This document shows, one piece after another, positions 39,030 to 39,275 of a DNA stretch of 39,275 bases. Both the position numbers and the translations under genes were made by a program. The notes under the pieces were generated by a model. That model was not told where the DNA came from, ran no database searches, and saw only the letters and a list, made by a program, of their open reading frames with translations. Each line of letters opens with the position of its first letter. Within the stretch, counting starts at the first letter, position 1. The stretch is from assembly GCA_029439495.1 (NCBI GenBank), contig JAQFVI010000407.1:40137-79411 (forward strand), written 5' to 3'. Source of the DNA: Caballeronia sp. BR6202001590007. GTDB taxonomy: Bacteria; Pseudomonadota; Gammaproteobacteria; Burkholderiales; Burkholderiaceae.

Positions 39030-39066
39030 AAGAGCGGCCGCGAGTTTCTCGCGGCCGCTCTTTTTT
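39030..39066 (+). terminator. Strong Rho-independent terminator after the Hsp20 pair
   Basis: A perfect 15-bp stem (AAGAGCGGCCGCGAG / CTCGCGGCCGCTCTT) with a TTT loop runs into six T residues. It ends the heat-shock operon. Confidence 0.95.
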
Positions 39067-39105
39067 GTGTGTGCCATGCGTCGGCACCCGCGCTTCTATA
39101 TTCTA

Positions 39106-39111
39106 TATAAT
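39106..39111 (+). promoter_or_regulatory. Putative -10 box of the binding-protein gene
   Basis: TATAAT occurs in an AT-rich patch 47 bases before the start of the binding-protein gene. No good -35 box was found at 17 bases upstream. Confidence 0.5.
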
Positions 39112-39158
39112 CCCGCCAGCAGTTCATTTCAAAACAAACTTGGAATCAAGGGGTTCAT

Positions 39159-39275
39159 GTGAAGAGGCTGTTGACGGTGTTGTTGGGTTCGATGCTGACG
39201 GTGTCGATCGGAGCACATGCGAAAGACTGGTCCACCATCCGCTTCGGCACGGATGCGAGCTATCCGCCTTTCGAA
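39159..39275 (+). CDS. Amino-acid ABC transporter periplasmic binding protein, 5' part only
   Basis: GTG at 39159 follows CAAGGGG and encodes a signal peptide (VKRLLTVLLGSMLTVSIGAHA) then KDWSTIRFGTDASYPPFE, the characteristic start of polar amino-acid binding proteins of the ArgT/HisJ/LAO kind. An upstream ATG at 39157 is followed at once by TGA, so GTG is the likely start. The gene leaves the window after 39 codons. The remaining transporter genes should lie to the right. No damage is visible in this part. Confidence 0.85.
   Translation, partial: MKRLLTVLLGSMLTVSIGAHAKDWSTIRFGTDASYPPFE

Noticed and set aside
1-39275. Amber (TAG) reassignment or suppression as a reason for so many in-frame TAG codons
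   Set aside because: TAG also ends apparently normal genes (for example at 828-830, 2726-2728 and 9948-9950). Frameshifts and deletions accompany the TAGs, and TAA and TGA also occur. Decay explains all of it.

Overview
The window is high-GC proteobacterial DNA whose gene families and operon pairs (BetR-type regulators, DUF4148, fiu/piuC-like iron genes, GDH-180 glutamate dehydrogenase, Co-type nitrile hydratase) fit Burkholderiaceae of the Caballeronia/Paraburkholderia/Burkholderia group. This placement is inferred from protein resemblance only.

The dominant feature is gene decay. About 30 genes are recognisable, but most carry frameshifts, premature stops, internal deletions or short tandem duplications. 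Frames that look intact are a cold-shock protein (8560-8763), a CheY-like regulator (14203-14613), an attachment-family protein shortened inside (20247-20612), small proteins at 8204-8488 and 22111-22320, a DUF4148 protein (34945-35175), the second Hsp20 (38581-38997), the catalytic part of nitrile hydratase alpha (31410-32027) and the start of a periplasmic binding protein at the right edge. Such a landscape resembles host-restricted Burkholderiaceae, for example leaf-nodule symbionts, early in genome reduction; that lifestyle is inference.

Layout: 1-2728 is a decayed polyamine-type ABC importer (two permeases, ATPase). 2920-7818 (minus) is a decayed sugar-acid cluster: an enolase-superfamily dehydratase, an SDR/RibBA deletion scar, L-rhamnonate dehydratase, an MFS transporter and an SDR. 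8204-8763 holds a small hypothetical gene and cspA. 9092-16779 is rich in signalling: a BetR-REC regulator facing a hybrid histidine kinase, a NERD/UvrD-like helicase, a GST, a CheY-like regulator, a PAS-AraC regulator and an OmpR-type regulator. 17319-20099 is a siderophore receptor followed by a PiuC-type hydroxylase. 20247-22320 holds the attachment-family protein, a FixL/FixJ pair collapsed by deletion, and a small basic protein. 22330-26903 is a broken NAD-glutamate dehydrogenase. 27140-29268 holds cupin, LEA14-like lipoprotein, YdjM-like and YgjP-like remnants. 29284-32067 (minus) is a nitrile hydratase operon (alpha, beta, accessory) followed by a DUF3293 gene and a phosphopantetheinyl transferase. 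32850-34743 is an M14 peptidase coupled to an alpha/beta hydrolase. 35200-37856 (minus) is ketopantoate reductase, MazG-like pyrophosphohydrolase and acyl-CoA dehydrogenase. 38122-38997 is an Hsp20 pair, then a strong terminator and an amino-acid-type binding protein.

Two mutational patterns recur. Premature stops are mostly explained by G:C to A:T changes at Gln or Trp codons. Tandem duplications of 5 to 19 bp disrupt several genes. In addition, deletions have fused neighbouring genes at four places (about 4520, 11610, 21050 and 30365). I found no CRISPR array, rRNA, tRNA or complete insertion sequence.
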